Shown here piece after piece: positions 1 through 7,803 of a DNA stretch of 25,802 bases. The notes under the pieces were generated by a model. The model was not told the DNA's origin and ran no database searches. It saw nothing but the letters and a program-made list of their open reading frames with translations. The stretch's first letter is position 1. Each line of letters begins with the position of its first letter. Source of the DNA: CAYZXU01 sp964482535 (GTDB lineage Bacteria > Desulfobacterota > Desulfobacteria > Desulfobacterales > BuS5); contig CAYZXU010000022.1 in assembly GCA_964482535.1 (NCBI GenBank), forward strand, positions 1 to 25,802. Reading direction: 5' to 3'. The translations under genes and the position numbers were made by a program.

Positions 1-13
1 TTTCTGTTAGAAC

Positions 14-54
14 AAAAATCCCGCTGCAAAAAAGATAGTGCAAGCGGGATTTTA
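14..54 (-). terminator. Rho-independent terminator after dnaK
   Basis: A 9-bp stem (positions 17-25 pairing with 43-51, AATCCCGCT/AGCGGGATT) closes a loop of about 17 nt. On the minus strand the stem is followed by a T-rich run. It starts 14 nt beyond the dnaK stop codon, so it very probably ends the grpE-dnaK transcript. A-rich sequence on the other side means it could also work in the plus direction. Confidence 0.8.
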
Positions 55-67
55 TATAGTATTAATT

Positions 68-1996
68 TTATTTTTTTTCGTTGTCTTTTACTTCTTCAAA
101 ATCTGCATCCACAACATCATCATCCGGCGGGGCTTCCCCTGCCTGACCTGCTTCCGGTCCTCCGGCTTCAGGACCTTGGCCTGTTTCCTGGGATGCCTGC
201 TGGTACATTGCTTCAGCAAGTTTGTGAGATGCCTGGGTCAATTCTTCTGTAAGCCTTTTTATTTCTTCGGTGTCTTCACTCTCCATTGCTTTTTTCAGGG
301 CTTCGCTTGCTGAATCAACCTTGCTTTTTATTTCCGGGTCAACCTTGTCCCCAAGCTCTTTCATGGATTTTTCCGTGGAATATAGTAAAGAATCAGCAGC
401 ATTACGCGCCTCTACAATATCTTTTTTCTTTTTGTCTTCTTCAGCATGAAGATCTGCGTCTTTAATCAGATTATCGATTTCTTCCTTTGACAAGCCTGAA
501 GAAGCAGTTATTTTAATGGACTGCTCCTTGCCTGTTGCCTGATCCCTGGCAGATACGTTTACTATTCCGTTTGCATCAATGTCAAAAGTCACCTCTATCT
601 GGGGAATTCCTCTCGGAGCCGGAGGTATGCCCATAAGCTCAAACTTGCCAAGGGTCTTGTTGCCTCCCGCAATTTCACGCTCTCCCTGCAGAACATGAAT
701 AGATACCGCAGGCTGATTATCCGCAGCGGTTGAAAAAGTCTGACTCTTTTTTGTGGGTATGGTAGTATTCTTTTCAATCAGTCTTGTCATCACTCCGCCA
801 AGGGTTTCTATGCCGAGAGAAAGCGGGGTAACATCAAGAAGAAGAACATCTTTTACGTCTCCTTTCAGCACTCCTCCCTGAATGGCTGCGCCTATTGCAA
901 CAACCTCATCCGGGTTAACGCCCTTATGTGGTTCCTTGCCGAATATTTTTTTAACACGCTCCTGAACTGCCGGCACACGTGTCATTCCACCCACAAGTAT
1001 AACCTCGTCTATATCCTTTGGTGAAAGCTTTGCGTCTTTTAGAGCTGTTTTGCAGGGTGTTTCCAGCTTGTCCAAAAGTTCGGCTACAAGACTTTCAAGC
1101 TTTGCCCTTGTGATTTTAATGTTAAGATGTTTGGGTCCGCCGGCATCTGCGGTAATAAAAGGCAGATTTACATCTGTTTCCATGGAAGTCGACAGCTCCA
1201 TTTTTGCTTTTTCTGCGGCTTCTTTAAGCCTCTGGAGAGCCATCTTGTCATTTCGAACATCTATTCCCTGATCTTTTTTAAATTCATCGGCAAGATAATC
1301 GATGAGTATTAAATCAAAATCTTCACCACCAAGATGGGTATCTCCGTTTGTTGCCTTGACTTCAAAAACACCTTCACCTATTTCAAGGATAGAAACATCA
1401 AAAGTGCCGCCTCCAAGATCAAAAACAACCACTTTTTCCTCAGCTTTTTTATCCAGACCATATGCCAGTGATGCTGCGGTGGGTTCATTGATAATTCGCA
1501 TAACATTTAAACCCGCAATTTTTCCGGCATCCTTTGTGGCCTGCCTCTGACTGTCATTAAAATATGCAGGCACGGTAACAACAGCATCAGTTACCTCTTC
1601 TCCGAGATATTCTTCAGCAGTTTTTTTGATATTGGCAAGAATAAAAGATGATATCTCGGCAGGGCTGCTGAGCTTTTCCCTTAGATTGATCCTTAGGTCG
1701 CCGTTACTTGCCTGTTGAATTTTATAGGGGAGGATCTTGCTGTCTTTTTGAACCAGAGGATCGGAAAATTTGCGACCTATAAGCCTTTTAACACCAAAAA
1801 CCGTATTTTCAGGATTTGTGATAGCCTGTCTTTTTGCAATCTGACCAACCAGACGTTCTGAACTTTCGGAAACTGCCACTATGGAAGGTGTTGTGCGACC
1901 TCCTTCAGGATTGGTTATCACCTTGGCCTTATTCCCCTCCATAACTGCTACACATGAGTTTGTTGTGCCCAGGTCAATTCCGATTATCTTTCCCAT
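68..1996 (-). CDS. dnaK: Chaperone protein DnaK (Hsp70)
   Basis: This is a cytoplasmic ATP-dependent Hsp70 chaperone that binds exposed hydrophobic peptides and works with GrpE and a J-protein. The 642-residue product has the usual bacterial DnaK length. The N-terminal phosphate loop GIDLGTTNS is at residues 5-13, the second phosphate loop DLGGGTFDVS near 195, and VGGMTRVPAVQ near 340. The interdomain linker with VLLLDVTPLSLG is near 383-393, followed by the substrate-binding domain and a helical lid. The tail is Gly/Glu/Pro-rich and ends in the typical DDDVVDADFEEV motif. The ATG is preceded by AAGGAGG about 8 nt upstream. It lies 41 bp after grpE on the same strand and is followed by a terminator; no dnaJ follows inside the window. 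Confidence 0.98.
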   Translation of the reverse strand: MGKIIGIDLGTTNSCVAVMEGNKAKVITNPEGGRTTPSIVAVSESSERLVGQIAKRQAITNPENTVFGVKRLIGRKFSDPLVQKDSKILPYKIQQASNGDLRINLREKLSSPAEISSFILANIKKTAEEYLGEEVTDAVVTVPAYFNDSQRQATKDAGKIAGLNVMRIINEPTAASLAYGLDKKAEEKVVVFDLGGGTFDVSILEIGEGVFEVKATNGDTHLGGEDFDLILIDYLADEFKKDQGIDVRNDKMALQRLKEAAEKAKMELSTSMETDVNLPFITADAGGPKHLNIKITRAKLESLVAELLDKLETPCKTALKDAKLSPKDIDEVILVGGMTRVPAVQERVKKIFGKEPHKGVNPDEVVAIGAAIQGGVLKGDVKDVLLLDVTPLSLGIETLGGVMTRLIEKNTTIPTKKSQTFSTAADNQPAVSIHVLQGEREIAGGNKTLGKFELMGIPPAPRGIPQIEVTFDIDANGIVNVSARDQATGKEQSIKITASSGLSKEEIDNLIKDADLHAEEDKKKKDIVEARNAADSLLYSTEKSMKELGDKVDPEIKSKVDSASEALKKAMESEDTEEIKRLTEELTQASHKLAEAMYQQASQETGQGPEAGGPEAGQAGEAPPDDDVVDADFEEVKDNEKK

Positions 1997-2037
1997 TTCA
2001 TTTTCCTCCTTGCCTTATAGAAATTCTAATTTATTTT

Positions 2038-2637
2038 TTAATTAACGTTTTTAGTTGAGTCCTTATCTTTATTTGAAACCACCACCACCATGGCCGGTCT
2101 TAAGAGTCTGTCATGAATTGTGTACCCCTTTTGCAGTTCATATAATACAGTATTTTCAGCATGATTTTCATCTTCCTGCTTTGATACTGCCTGGTGGAAA
2201 GCAGGATCAAAAGGTTTATGAACCGATTCTATGGGCTTTACAGAAAATTTTTCAAAGACTTTTAAGATGTCGGCAAGTGTAAGATTTATGCCTTCAATTA
2301 TTCCACTGTTTTCAATGTCATGATTACTTTCCAGATTTATTGCTCTTTCAAGGTTGTCCACCACAGGAAGAAGATCTTTTAATAAAGATTCATTTGCATA
2401 TTTTCTGAAGTCATTTATTTCACGTGCGGATCTTTTTTGATAATTTTCAAATTCAGCAGAGACTCTTAAAAAATGTTCATAGTTATCTTTTGACTCTTTT
2501 TCTGCTGATTCCAACTTCAGCTTCAGCTCTTTAACCGGATTAGCAGGTTCCATTTTTTCAGCATCGATTTTCTTTTTGTCTTCTGATTCTGTTTTAATCT
2601 CGATTTCATTGTTGTTTTTATTGTTTTTAACAGTCAT
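2038..2637 (-). CDS. grpE: Nucleotide exchange factor GrpE
   Basis: GrpE releases ADP from DnaK, resetting the chaperone cycle. The 199-residue protein has a charged, low-complexity N-terminus (about residues 1-40, Asn/Lys/Glu rich) and then a long helical region containing FLRVSAEFENYQKR. Next comes DLLPVVDNLERAI, and the C-terminal beta domain has PFDPAFHQAVS and the signature LLRPAMVVVS-like end (RLLRPAMVVVVSNK). This order is diagnostic for GrpE. A GGAG lies about 13 nt upstream of the ATG, rather far for a ribosome site. It is the first gene of a grpE-dnaK operon. I looked upstream for a CIRCE operator or a sigma-32 promoter and saw neither, so its heat control is not evident. Confidence 0.96.
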   Translation of the reverse strand: MTVKNNKNNNEIEIKTESEDKKKIDAEKMEPANPVKELKLKLESAEKESKDNYEHFLRVSAEFENYQKRSAREINDFRKYANESLLKDLLPVVDNLERAINLESNHDIENSGIIEGINLTLADILKVFEKFSVKPIESVHKPFDPAFHQAVSKQEDENHAENTVLYELQKGYTIHDRLLRPAMVVVVSNKDKDSTKNVN

Positions 2638-2833
2638 CAGTATAAATTTTCTCCAGATATATTTTTTTGCTTAAACTCTAACGAATTGTTTTTTGAGTCG
2701 GATTAAAATTCTGATTTTAAAGGTCTTAATAGATAACAGCCTAACATGCATTAAAAAATAATGCTTGATGAAAAGTTGTCAAGGTGAAAAGAAGAATGTC
2801 CAATTTGAAAAGTTGTAGGGAAAAAGCAGAAAT

Positions 2834-3087
2834 GGTTGTGCACCCTTTATCGAATTTTTTCTAAACAAAATTAAGGCATTTATATGACCGGATCATTCCA
2901 CGACACAAACTGCATCACTTATCGCTGCTTCCTTCCGGACCTGACGAGGTTCGTGACCGTTTGTTGCGCGGCGACCGGTCTAAAATAACCTTAAAGTATT
3001 CAGTATAAATTCTCAAAAAGGGAATTCAGCCCCGCATAAAGCGGATTTCGGGAAAAGGGCACCGCTAACTCCCCGCCTAGCACAACC
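2834..3087 (-). ncRNA. ffs: Signal recognition particle RNA, long (Alu-containing) form
   Basis: On the minus strand the universal SRP S-domain loop CAGGTCCGGAAGGAAGCAG lies within 2924-2945, inside a stem closed by GACCGG/CCGGTC (2886-2980). The transcript appears much longer. At the 5' end (3087 downward) is GTGCTAGGCGGGGAGTTAGC followed by GGTGCCC, closely resembling the Alu-like domain of Bacillus subtilis scRNA. The 3' end reads GGGTGCACAACC and pairs with the 5' GGTTGTGC. Helix 5 can be followed by complementarity: GAATTT/AAATTC, CTGAAT/GTTTAG with wobbles, and TTAAGG/CCTTAA. The estimated length is about 254 nt against about 270 in B. subtilis. The RNA binds Ffh and targets membrane proteins; the Alu domain is thought to act in elongation arrest. 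Exact ends are inferred from pairing. Confidence 0.9.
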
Positions 3088-3097
3088 TGATTTTTTA

Positions 3098-3126
3098 AGT
3101 ATAATTAATATGTTTTTTTTTCAAGC
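3098..3126 (-). promoter_or_regulatory. Possible sigma-70 promoter of the SRP RNA
   Basis: On the minus strand TATACT (3098-3103) is a good -10 box, about 8-11 nt upstream of the inferred RNA start at 3087. A -35-like GCTTGA (3121-3126, 17-nt spacer) or TTGAAA (3119-3124, 15-nt spacer) lies upstream in A/T-rich DNA. The -10 match and its placement are the main support; the -35 is weak. Confidence 0.4.
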
Positions 3127-3160
3127 ATAAAAATATTTTTTAAAATATTAATTGACGAAA

Positions 3161-3173
3161 TCGTAAAAAGTCG
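3161..3173. repeat. Solo copy of the inverted-repeat end sequence
   Basis: TCGTAAAAAGTCG here is identical to positions 2-14 of the 14-bp terminal repeat of the element at 13259-13398. The rest of the element is absent, so this may be a decayed or partially excised copy between the SRP RNA and psd. A 13-nt match of A-rich DNA could in principle be chance. Confidence 0.4.
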
Positions 3174-3203
3174 GGTAAGCCTTGGTTTGAGATTCGGTTA
3201 TTA

Positions 3204-3232
3204 TTGACAATTTTAATTTGTTTTGATAAGTA
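3204..3232 (+). promoter_or_regulatory. Possible sigma-70 promoter for psd-pssA
   Basis: A consensus -35 TTGACA at 3204-3209 is followed after about 17 nt by a weak -10 (TAAGTA at 3227-3232; the overlapping TGATAAGT could act as an extended -10). It would give a leader of roughly 90 nt before psd that includes the hairpin at 3277-3300. Confidence 0.45.
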
Positions 3233-3276
3233 TTTTTTTTAAAAAATTCAAGAACCGGGTAATTTTATAAATAGTA

Positions 3277-3300
3277 CCTGAACTTTGGTTTTCGTTCAGG
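3277..3300 (+). promoter_or_regulatory. Hairpin in the psd leader
   Basis: A perfect 7-bp inverted repeat CCTGAAC/GTTCAGG with a 10-nt loop lies 33 nt before the psd ATG. There is no T-run after it, so it is not a terminator. It could be an mRNA-stabilising or regulatory hairpin, or chance. Confidence 0.3.
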
Positions 3301-3332
3301 CACTAATACAGTATGGAGTATGATTTTTATTT

Positions 3333-4004
3333 ATGGGTAATTTTTTTTGGTCAGAACCTCAGTCTGATACTGCTTTTCCCATTGCAAAGCCAGGGTATCC
3401 CCTGATCTTTGCAGCGGCTTTTATTACCTTTGTATTTGCTCTTTTAGATTTTGAGTATCTTTCTATTGCCGGTATTATTGTTACAATTTTTATTTGCTGT
3501 TTTTTCAGGGATCCGGACAGGGTAACTCCTGATACGGAAAATGCAGTTGTTTCGCCGGCAGATGGCAAGATTATTTTTGCGGATGTTTTTAAAGATAGTC
3601 CTTATTATAAAGAATCTTCAGTTAAGGTCAGTATCTTTATGTCTGTTTTCAACGTGCATGTTAACAGGATACCATATGATGGAAGAGTGACAGCAGTTGA
3701 ATATAATCCGGGCAAATTTTTTTCAGCAAATCTGGACAAGGCTTCAAGAGATAATGAACAAAATGCCATCTTCCTTGAAACCGAAAAAAAACAGAAAATA
3801 TGTTTTGTGCAGATAGCAGGCTTGATTGCAAGACGTATTATATGCAAGGCACAAACAGGAGACAAAGTGTTCCGCGGACAGCGTTTCGGGATGATATGTT
3901 TTGGCTCGCGCCTTGATGTATATCTTCCCGCTGACGCCAAACTAAATGTTTCAGTTGGAGACAGGGTTAAAGCCGGCAGTTCTATATTAGGATATCTATC
4001 ATGA
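3333..4004 (+). CDS. psd: Phosphatidylserine decarboxylase, archaeal-type short form
   Basis: This enzyme decarboxylates phosphatidylserine to phosphatidylethanolamine at the inner membrane. At 223 residues it matches the short archaeal-type Psd family rather than the roughly 300-residue E. coli form. Two hydrophobic segments (about residues 22-57) anchor the N-terminus, followed by FRDPDR and the conserved VSPADGKI and NVHVNRIPYDG motifs. The family self-cleaves between Gly and Ser to make a pyruvoyl cofactor. Here this should be Gly191-Ser192 in CFGSRLDVYLP, giving a large beta and a small alpha chain. The stop overlaps the pssA start (ATGA, 4001-4004), so the two steps of PE synthesis are translationally coupled. 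Confidence 0.93.
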   Translation: MGNFFWSEPQSDTAFPIAKPGYPLIFAAAFITFVFALLDFEYLSIAGIIVTIFICCFFRDPDRVTPDTENAVVSPADGKIIFADVFKDSPYYKESSVKVSIFMSVFNVHVNRIPYDGRVTAVEYNPGKFFSANLDKASRDNEQNAIFLETEKKQKICFVQIAGLIARRIICKAQTGDKVFRGQRFGMICFGSRLDVYLPADAKLNVSVGDRVKAGSSILGYLS

Positions 4005-4795
4005 AAAAAAAGAGAGTCTCTTTAAAGGACAGGAAAAAAAGGCTGCGTCGCGGAATATATATTCTGCCTAATATTTTTACCTCTTTAAATATTTTTTGCG
4101 GTTTTTATGCTGTTATCGCATCCATTGAACAAAAATTTTTACCAGCGGCAATTTCAATAATAATTGCCGTTGTATTTGATGCGCTTGATGGCAAGATAGC
4201 GAGAGCAACAAATACAACGAGTAAATTCGGCGTAGAATATGATTCCCTGGCTGATCTCATATCTTTTGGTCTTGCTCCGGGGGTAATGATGTATCTATGG
4301 GCTCTTAAACCTTTTGGCAGAATGGGTTGGCTTGCGGCTTTTTTATTTATGATTTGCGGCGCTCTTCGACTTGCAAGGTTTAATACCCAGTCCGGTAGTT
4401 CAGGCAATGAATATTTTGTCGGTCTGCCAATACCTGCTGGCGCTGCCATGACTGCCACTACTGTACTGTTTTGCAGTAAATTTGAGATATCCGGCAGCGC
4501 ATGTCATTTTGTAATATTGATAATGCTTTATATGCTCTCTTTTTTGATGGTAAGTACTGTAAAGTACAGCAGTTTCAAAAAACCTGAGCTTTTTAAAAGA
4601 ATGAATTTTAATGTATTGGTTTCAATAATACTTATACTGATTTTTATTGCTGCACAACCCTCTATTGCTCTTTTTATAATAGGGCTGACATATATCATTT
4701 CAGGCCCTGTTTTTTTTCTTTTGCGCAGAAAAAAAGCAAAGCAGGAACTTAAAATCTCCAGAATTGAAAAAAAACACGAATCAAATTCCGTTTAA
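4001..4795 (+). CDS. pssA: CDP-diacylglycerol-serine O-phosphatidyltransferase
   Basis: PssA makes phosphatidylserine from CDP-diacylglycerol and serine, supplying Psd. The full CDP-alcohol phosphotransferase signature D-x2-DG-x2-AR-x8-G-x3-D-x3-D is present: D60, D63-G64, A67-R68, G77, D81, D85. The 264-residue protein has a basic N-terminus (KKKRVSLKDRKKRLRR), IPNIFTSLN-like sequence at 21-30, several membrane helices and a Lys-rich cytoplasmic tail. This matches the Bacillus-type integral-membrane PssA and not the peripheral E. coli enzyme. The 4-nt overlap with psd supports the choice of serine as substrate over glycerol-phosphate. A second paralogue of the superfamily, pgsA, is at 13641. 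Confidence 0.93.
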   Translation: MKKKRVSLKDRKKRLRRGIYILPNIFTSLNIFCGFYAVIASIEQKFLPAAISIIIAVVFDALDGKIARATNTTSKFGVEYDSLADLISFGLAPGVMMYLWALKPFGRMGWLAAFLFMICGALRLARFNTQSGSSGNEYFVGLPIPAGAAMTATTVLFCSKFEISGSACHFVILIMLYMLSFLMVSTVKYSSFKKPELFKRMNFNVLVSIILILIFIAAQPSIALFIIGLTYIISGPVFFLLRRKKAKQELKISRIEKKHESNSV

Positions 4796-4886
4796 AAAAA
4801 GGTGATCTTATTAACTTAACTATAACTCTTTAAGGTGATTTTGTATCTAAAGGGTTAATGCTAACTATACAGGTGGTGCATAATTC

Positions 4887-5954
4887 ATGAAAAAAGAATA
4901 TAATATCGCAGTTGTTCCAGGTGATGGAACAGGTCCTGAGGTTGTAACAGAAGGGGTTAAGGTGCTGAATGCCGTGTCGGAAAAATGCGGTTTTTCCTTA
5001 AATTTTTCACATTATAATATTGGAGGAGAACATTACCTTGCAACAGGTGAAATTTTACCCGAGGAGGTTGTTAAAGCCCTTATCTCTTCCGATGCAATAT
5101 ATCTTGGAGCCATAGGCCACCCTGACGTAAAACCTGGCATACTTGAAAAGGGTATTCTCTTGCAGTTAAGGTTCGATTTTGATCAGTATATTAATTTAAG
5201 ACCTGTTAAGCTTTACGAGGGCGTTGATACTCCGTTAAAGGGGAAGGGCCCTGAAGATATTGATTTTGTTGTGATACGTGAAAATACCGAAGGGCTGTAT
5301 GTAGGGGCGGGAGGGACTCTGAAAAAGGGAACTGCTGATGAAATTGCTATCCAGGAATCTATCAATACCCGCAAAGGCGTGGAGAGATGTATCAGGTATG
5401 CTTTTGAATACTGCAAAAAAAGAAACGGAAAAAAGAAACTCACCCTTTGCGGAAAAACCAATGTACTCACATTTGCCTTTGATCTGTGGGAACGTACATT
5501 TTATGAAGTAGCAAAAGAGTACCCTGATATTACTACCGATTATGCACATGTTGATGCAATCTGCATGTGGATGGTTAAAAATCCTGAATGGTTTGATGTG
5601 ATTGTTACCGATAATATGTTTGGAGATATTATAACTGATCTTGCTGCAATGATACAGGGCGGCATGGGTATAGCTGCAGGGGGCAATATTAATCCTGACG
5701 GAGTTTCCATGTTTGAGCCCATTGGTGGGTCCGCTCCAAAATATACGGGCAAGCAGGTGATAAATCCCATTGCAGCAATTTCCGCTGCTCAGATTATGCT
5801 TGAAACAATTGGAGAGAGCCAGGCTGCTTCTTTTATAGAAAGTGCAGTGAAAAAGGTTTTACGTGATGACTTAAAAGATGTTGGTGCAGGAAAAATGGGA
5901 TATTCAACAAGCGAAGTTGGTGATCTGATAGTCAATTATATAAAATCTGATTAA
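4887..5954 (+). CDS. leuB: 3-isopropylmalate dehydrogenase family protein (LeuB type)
   Basis: This is a beta-decarboxylating dehydrogenase, most likely of the leucine pathway, converting 3-isopropylmalate to 2-oxoisocaproate. Of its 355 residues, PGDGTGPEV is at 11-19, LLQLR-FDFDQYINLRP at 91-106 (substrate arginines R95, R105), RENTEGLYVG at 131-140 (catalytic Y138) and K190. The metal aspartates are D223, D247 and D251. The substrate loop carries one residue more than Thermus LeuB and resembles actinobacterial-type LeuB. The cofactor loop reads GSAPKYTGK (281-289): Lys-Tyr replaces the Asp-Ile of NAD-dependent LeuB and resembles NADP-dependent isocitrate dehydrogenase. The start has GGTGG about 10 nt upstream. 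asd follows immediately; leuA and leuCD are not here. Homoisocitrate or tartrate-type substrates cannot be excluded. Confidence 0.82.
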   Translation: MKKEYNIAVVPGDGTGPEVVTEGVKVLNAVSEKCGFSLNFSHYNIGGEHYLATGEILPEEVVKALISSDAIYLGAIGHPDVKPGILEKGILLQLRFDFDQYINLRPVKLYEGVDTPLKGKGPEDIDFVVIRENTEGLYVGAGGTLKKGTADEIAIQESINTRKGVERCIRYAFEYCKKRNGKKKLTLCGKTNVLTFAFDLWERTFYEVAKEYPDITTDYAHVDAICMWMVKNPEWFDVIVTDNMFGDIITDLAAMIQGGMGIAAGGNINPDGVSMFEPIGGSAPKYTGKQVINPIAAISAAQIMLETIGESQAASFIESAVKKVLRDDLKDVGAGKMGYSTSEVGDLIVNYIKSD

Positions 5955-5966
5955 TTGAGAGATATA

Positions 5967-6989
5967 ATGCTGGGAAAAAAATATAATATAGCAGTGGCAG
6001 GCGCGACAGGCGCTGTGGGCAGCCGTATGATATCATGTCTTGAGGAGAGAAGATTTCCTGTAACATCAATCAGGCTTTTAGCTTCAAGCCGTTCAGCAGG
6101 CCGCAAACTTGTTTTTAAAGGGGAAGAGATTGAAGTCGAGGAATTAAGAGAAGATTCCTTTAAGAATATTGATATTGCCCTGTTCTCGGCAGGCGGTGGA
6201 ATTAGCAGGAAATTTGCTCCCTTTGCAGCAAAAGACGGGTGCGTTGTTATTGATAATTCAAGCGCCTGGAGGATGGATATTGACGTTCCTCTCGTGGTTC
6301 CTGAAGTTAACCCTGGAGATATTGTAAAATATACAAATAAAGGTATTATAGCAAATCCTAACTGTTCAACCATACAGATGCTTGTGGCGCTTTATCCTGT
6401 TCATAAAAAGTATACTATTAAAAGGATAGTGGTTTCAACATATCAGGCTGTATCAGGAACCGGTTTAAAAGCAGTAGAAGAGCTGAATTCGCAGACAAGA
6501 GCTGTTTTGGATTCAGTTGATTATGAAAAAAAAGTTTATCCCCATAGAATAGCCTTTAACTGCCTCCCGCATATAGACGTTTTTATGGAGAACGGATATA
6601 CTAAAGAAGAGATGAAGATGGTGAATGAAACAAGGAAGATTTTTGGGGACAACACAATAAGGATAACTGCAACAACTGTCCGGGTCCCTGTGTTTTACAG
6701 CCATTCTGAATCCATAAATATTGAAACGGAAAATGAAATTTCAGCTGATGCTGTTAGAAGTCTCCTCGCAACATCGCCTGGAGTTAAGGTTGTTGATAAT
6801 CCTGGCGAGAATATTTATCCCCTTGCAATAGATGCTGCGGGAAGTGATTTAACATATGTGGGGCGAATCCGTGATGATGAATCCATCAAAAACGGAATTA
6901 ATATGTGGGTTGTGGCTGATAATATCAGAAAAGGGGCTGCAACAAATGCTGTTCAGATAGCGGAAATTCTGGCAAAAGAATACTTATAA
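5967..6989 (+). CDS. asd: Aspartate-semialdehyde dehydrogenase
   Basis: Asd reduces beta-aspartyl phosphate to aspartate semialdehyde, the branch compound for lysine/diaminopimelate, threonine and methionine. The 340-residue product has an N-terminal NADPH fold with GATGAVGSRM (12-21), the nucleophile C133 in NPNCSTIQM, and RVPVFYSHSES with the family histidine. I chose ATG 5967 because GAGAG lies just upstream and the protein then begins directly before the Rossmann strand. A TTG at 5955, immediately after the leuB stop, would add four residues. It sits 12 bp from leuB and is probably cotranscribed with it. Confidence 0.95.
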   Translation: MLGKKYNIAVAGATGAVGSRMISCLEERRFPVTSIRLLASSRSAGRKLVFKGEEIEVEELREDSFKNIDIALFSAGGGISRKFAPFAAKDGCVVIDNSSAWRMDIDVPLVVPEVNPGDIVKYTNKGIIANPNCSTIQMLVALYPVHKKYTIKRIVVSTYQAVSGTGLKAVEELNSQTRAVLDSVDYEKKVYPHRIAFNCLPHIDVFMENGYTKEEMKMVNETRKIFGDNTIRITATTVRVPVFYSHSESINIETENEISADAVRSLLATSPGVKVVDNPGENIYPLAIDAAGSDLTYVGRIRDDESIKNGINMWVVADNIRKGAATNAVQIAEILAKEYL

Positions 6990-7058
6990 TTTTTTTTTGC
7001 CCACGGGTTTTATCTTTTACGAGTTTATCATTTTTTTAAGAAACAAGGACTAAATAAT

Positions 7059-7526
7059 TTGGAACGAATACCTATTACAAAAAACGGTTTTGATGCCCTG
7101 AAAAAAGAGCTGATACATTTGAAATCCGTGGAAAGGCCTCAGAATATAAAGGCTATTGAAGAGGCGCGTGCCCATGGAGATCTGTCGGAAAATGCAGAAT
7201 TTGAAGCAGCCAAAGACAGGCAGGGCTTTTTAGAAGGAAGAATCGGTGAACTGGCGTACAAAATATGTAGCGCCGAAGTAATTGATCCTGATTTACTGCA
7301 AAAGGATAAAGCGCTTTTCGGTTCCACAGTCTTGCTTGAGAATATTGATAACGGAGATGATGTTCAGTATCAGCTTGTGGGCACTGATGAGGCTGATATT
7401 AAAAAGGGTATGATCTCCATATCTTCACCCCTTGGGCAGGCAATAATCGGTAAAAAGCCTGGAGATGAGATTAATATTCAGGCTCCAGGTGGTAAAAGAA
7501 CCTATGAACTTGTGGAAATTTTATAA
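7059..7526 (+). CDS. greA: Transcription elongation factor GreA
   Basis: GreA binds the RNA polymerase secondary channel and stimulates cleavage of backtracked transcripts. The 155-residue length is typical (about 158). It has the N-terminal coiled coil with the acidic tip DLSENAEFEAAKDRQ, and the C-terminal FKBP-like domain with ISSPLGQAIIGKKPGDEI. The start is TTG: no in-frame ATG is suitable, and AAGGAC lies about 9 nt upstream. The 69-bp gap to asd shows no convincing terminator. rpoZ follows 64 bp later, so two RNA polymerase accessory genes sit together. Confidence 0.96.
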   Translation: MERIPITKNGFDALKKELIHLKSVERPQNIKAIEEARAHGDLSENAEFEAAKDRQGFLEGRIGELAYKICSAEVIDPDLLQKDKALFGSTVLLENIDNGDDVQYQLVGTDEADIKKGMISISSPLGQAIIGKKPGDEINIQAPGGKRTYELVEIL

Positions 7527-7590
7527 TCAGAAATTTATAAGCTTAAACTTTAAGATAAAATTATAAAAATATTAATTTGGAGGTGTATCC

Positions 7591-7791
7591 TTGGCACGCA
7601 TTACAATTGAAGACTGTTTAAAAAGAGTTCCAAACCGTTTTTTATTGTGTAATATGGTGAAAAAACGAGTTGAACAGATCCGTGAAGGTTCTGATTATCT
7701 GGTGAATTCTCCAAAAAATGAAGATATTGTTGTATCTTTGCGAGAGGTTGCCGCTGGAAAAATTGTTTCCGGTAAAAAAAAAGATAAATAG
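7591..7791 (+). CDS. rpoZ: RNA polymerase omega subunit
   Basis: The omega subunit helps assemble and stabilise RNA polymerase by clamping beta-prime. At 66 residues it has the family core MARITIEDCLKRVPNRFLL, followed by MVKKRVEQIREG and a conserved REVAAGKI near the C-terminus. It starts with TTG behind a strong GGAGGTG (7579-7585), so the start is well supported. It lies between greA and a TtcA-like gene whose start is 12 bp after its stop. Confidence 0.94.
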   Translation: MARITIEDCLKRVPNRFLLCNMVKKRVEQIREGSDYLVNSPKNEDIVVSLREVAAGKIVSGKKKDK

Positions 7792-7803
7792 CTCTGCTTT
7801 TTC

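Noticed and set aside
38..313. Plus-strand open frame opposite the dnaK 3' end
   Set aside because: Antisense to a certain gene, Phe/Cys-rich composition produced by the reverse of the DnaK tail, and no ribosome site.
2638..2833. CIRCE-like operator upstream of grpE (ACTC...GAGT near 2674-2697)
   Set aside because: Only four matching bases on each arm and a 16-nt spacer instead of 9; it does not fit the TTAGCACTC-N9-GAGTGCTAA consensus.
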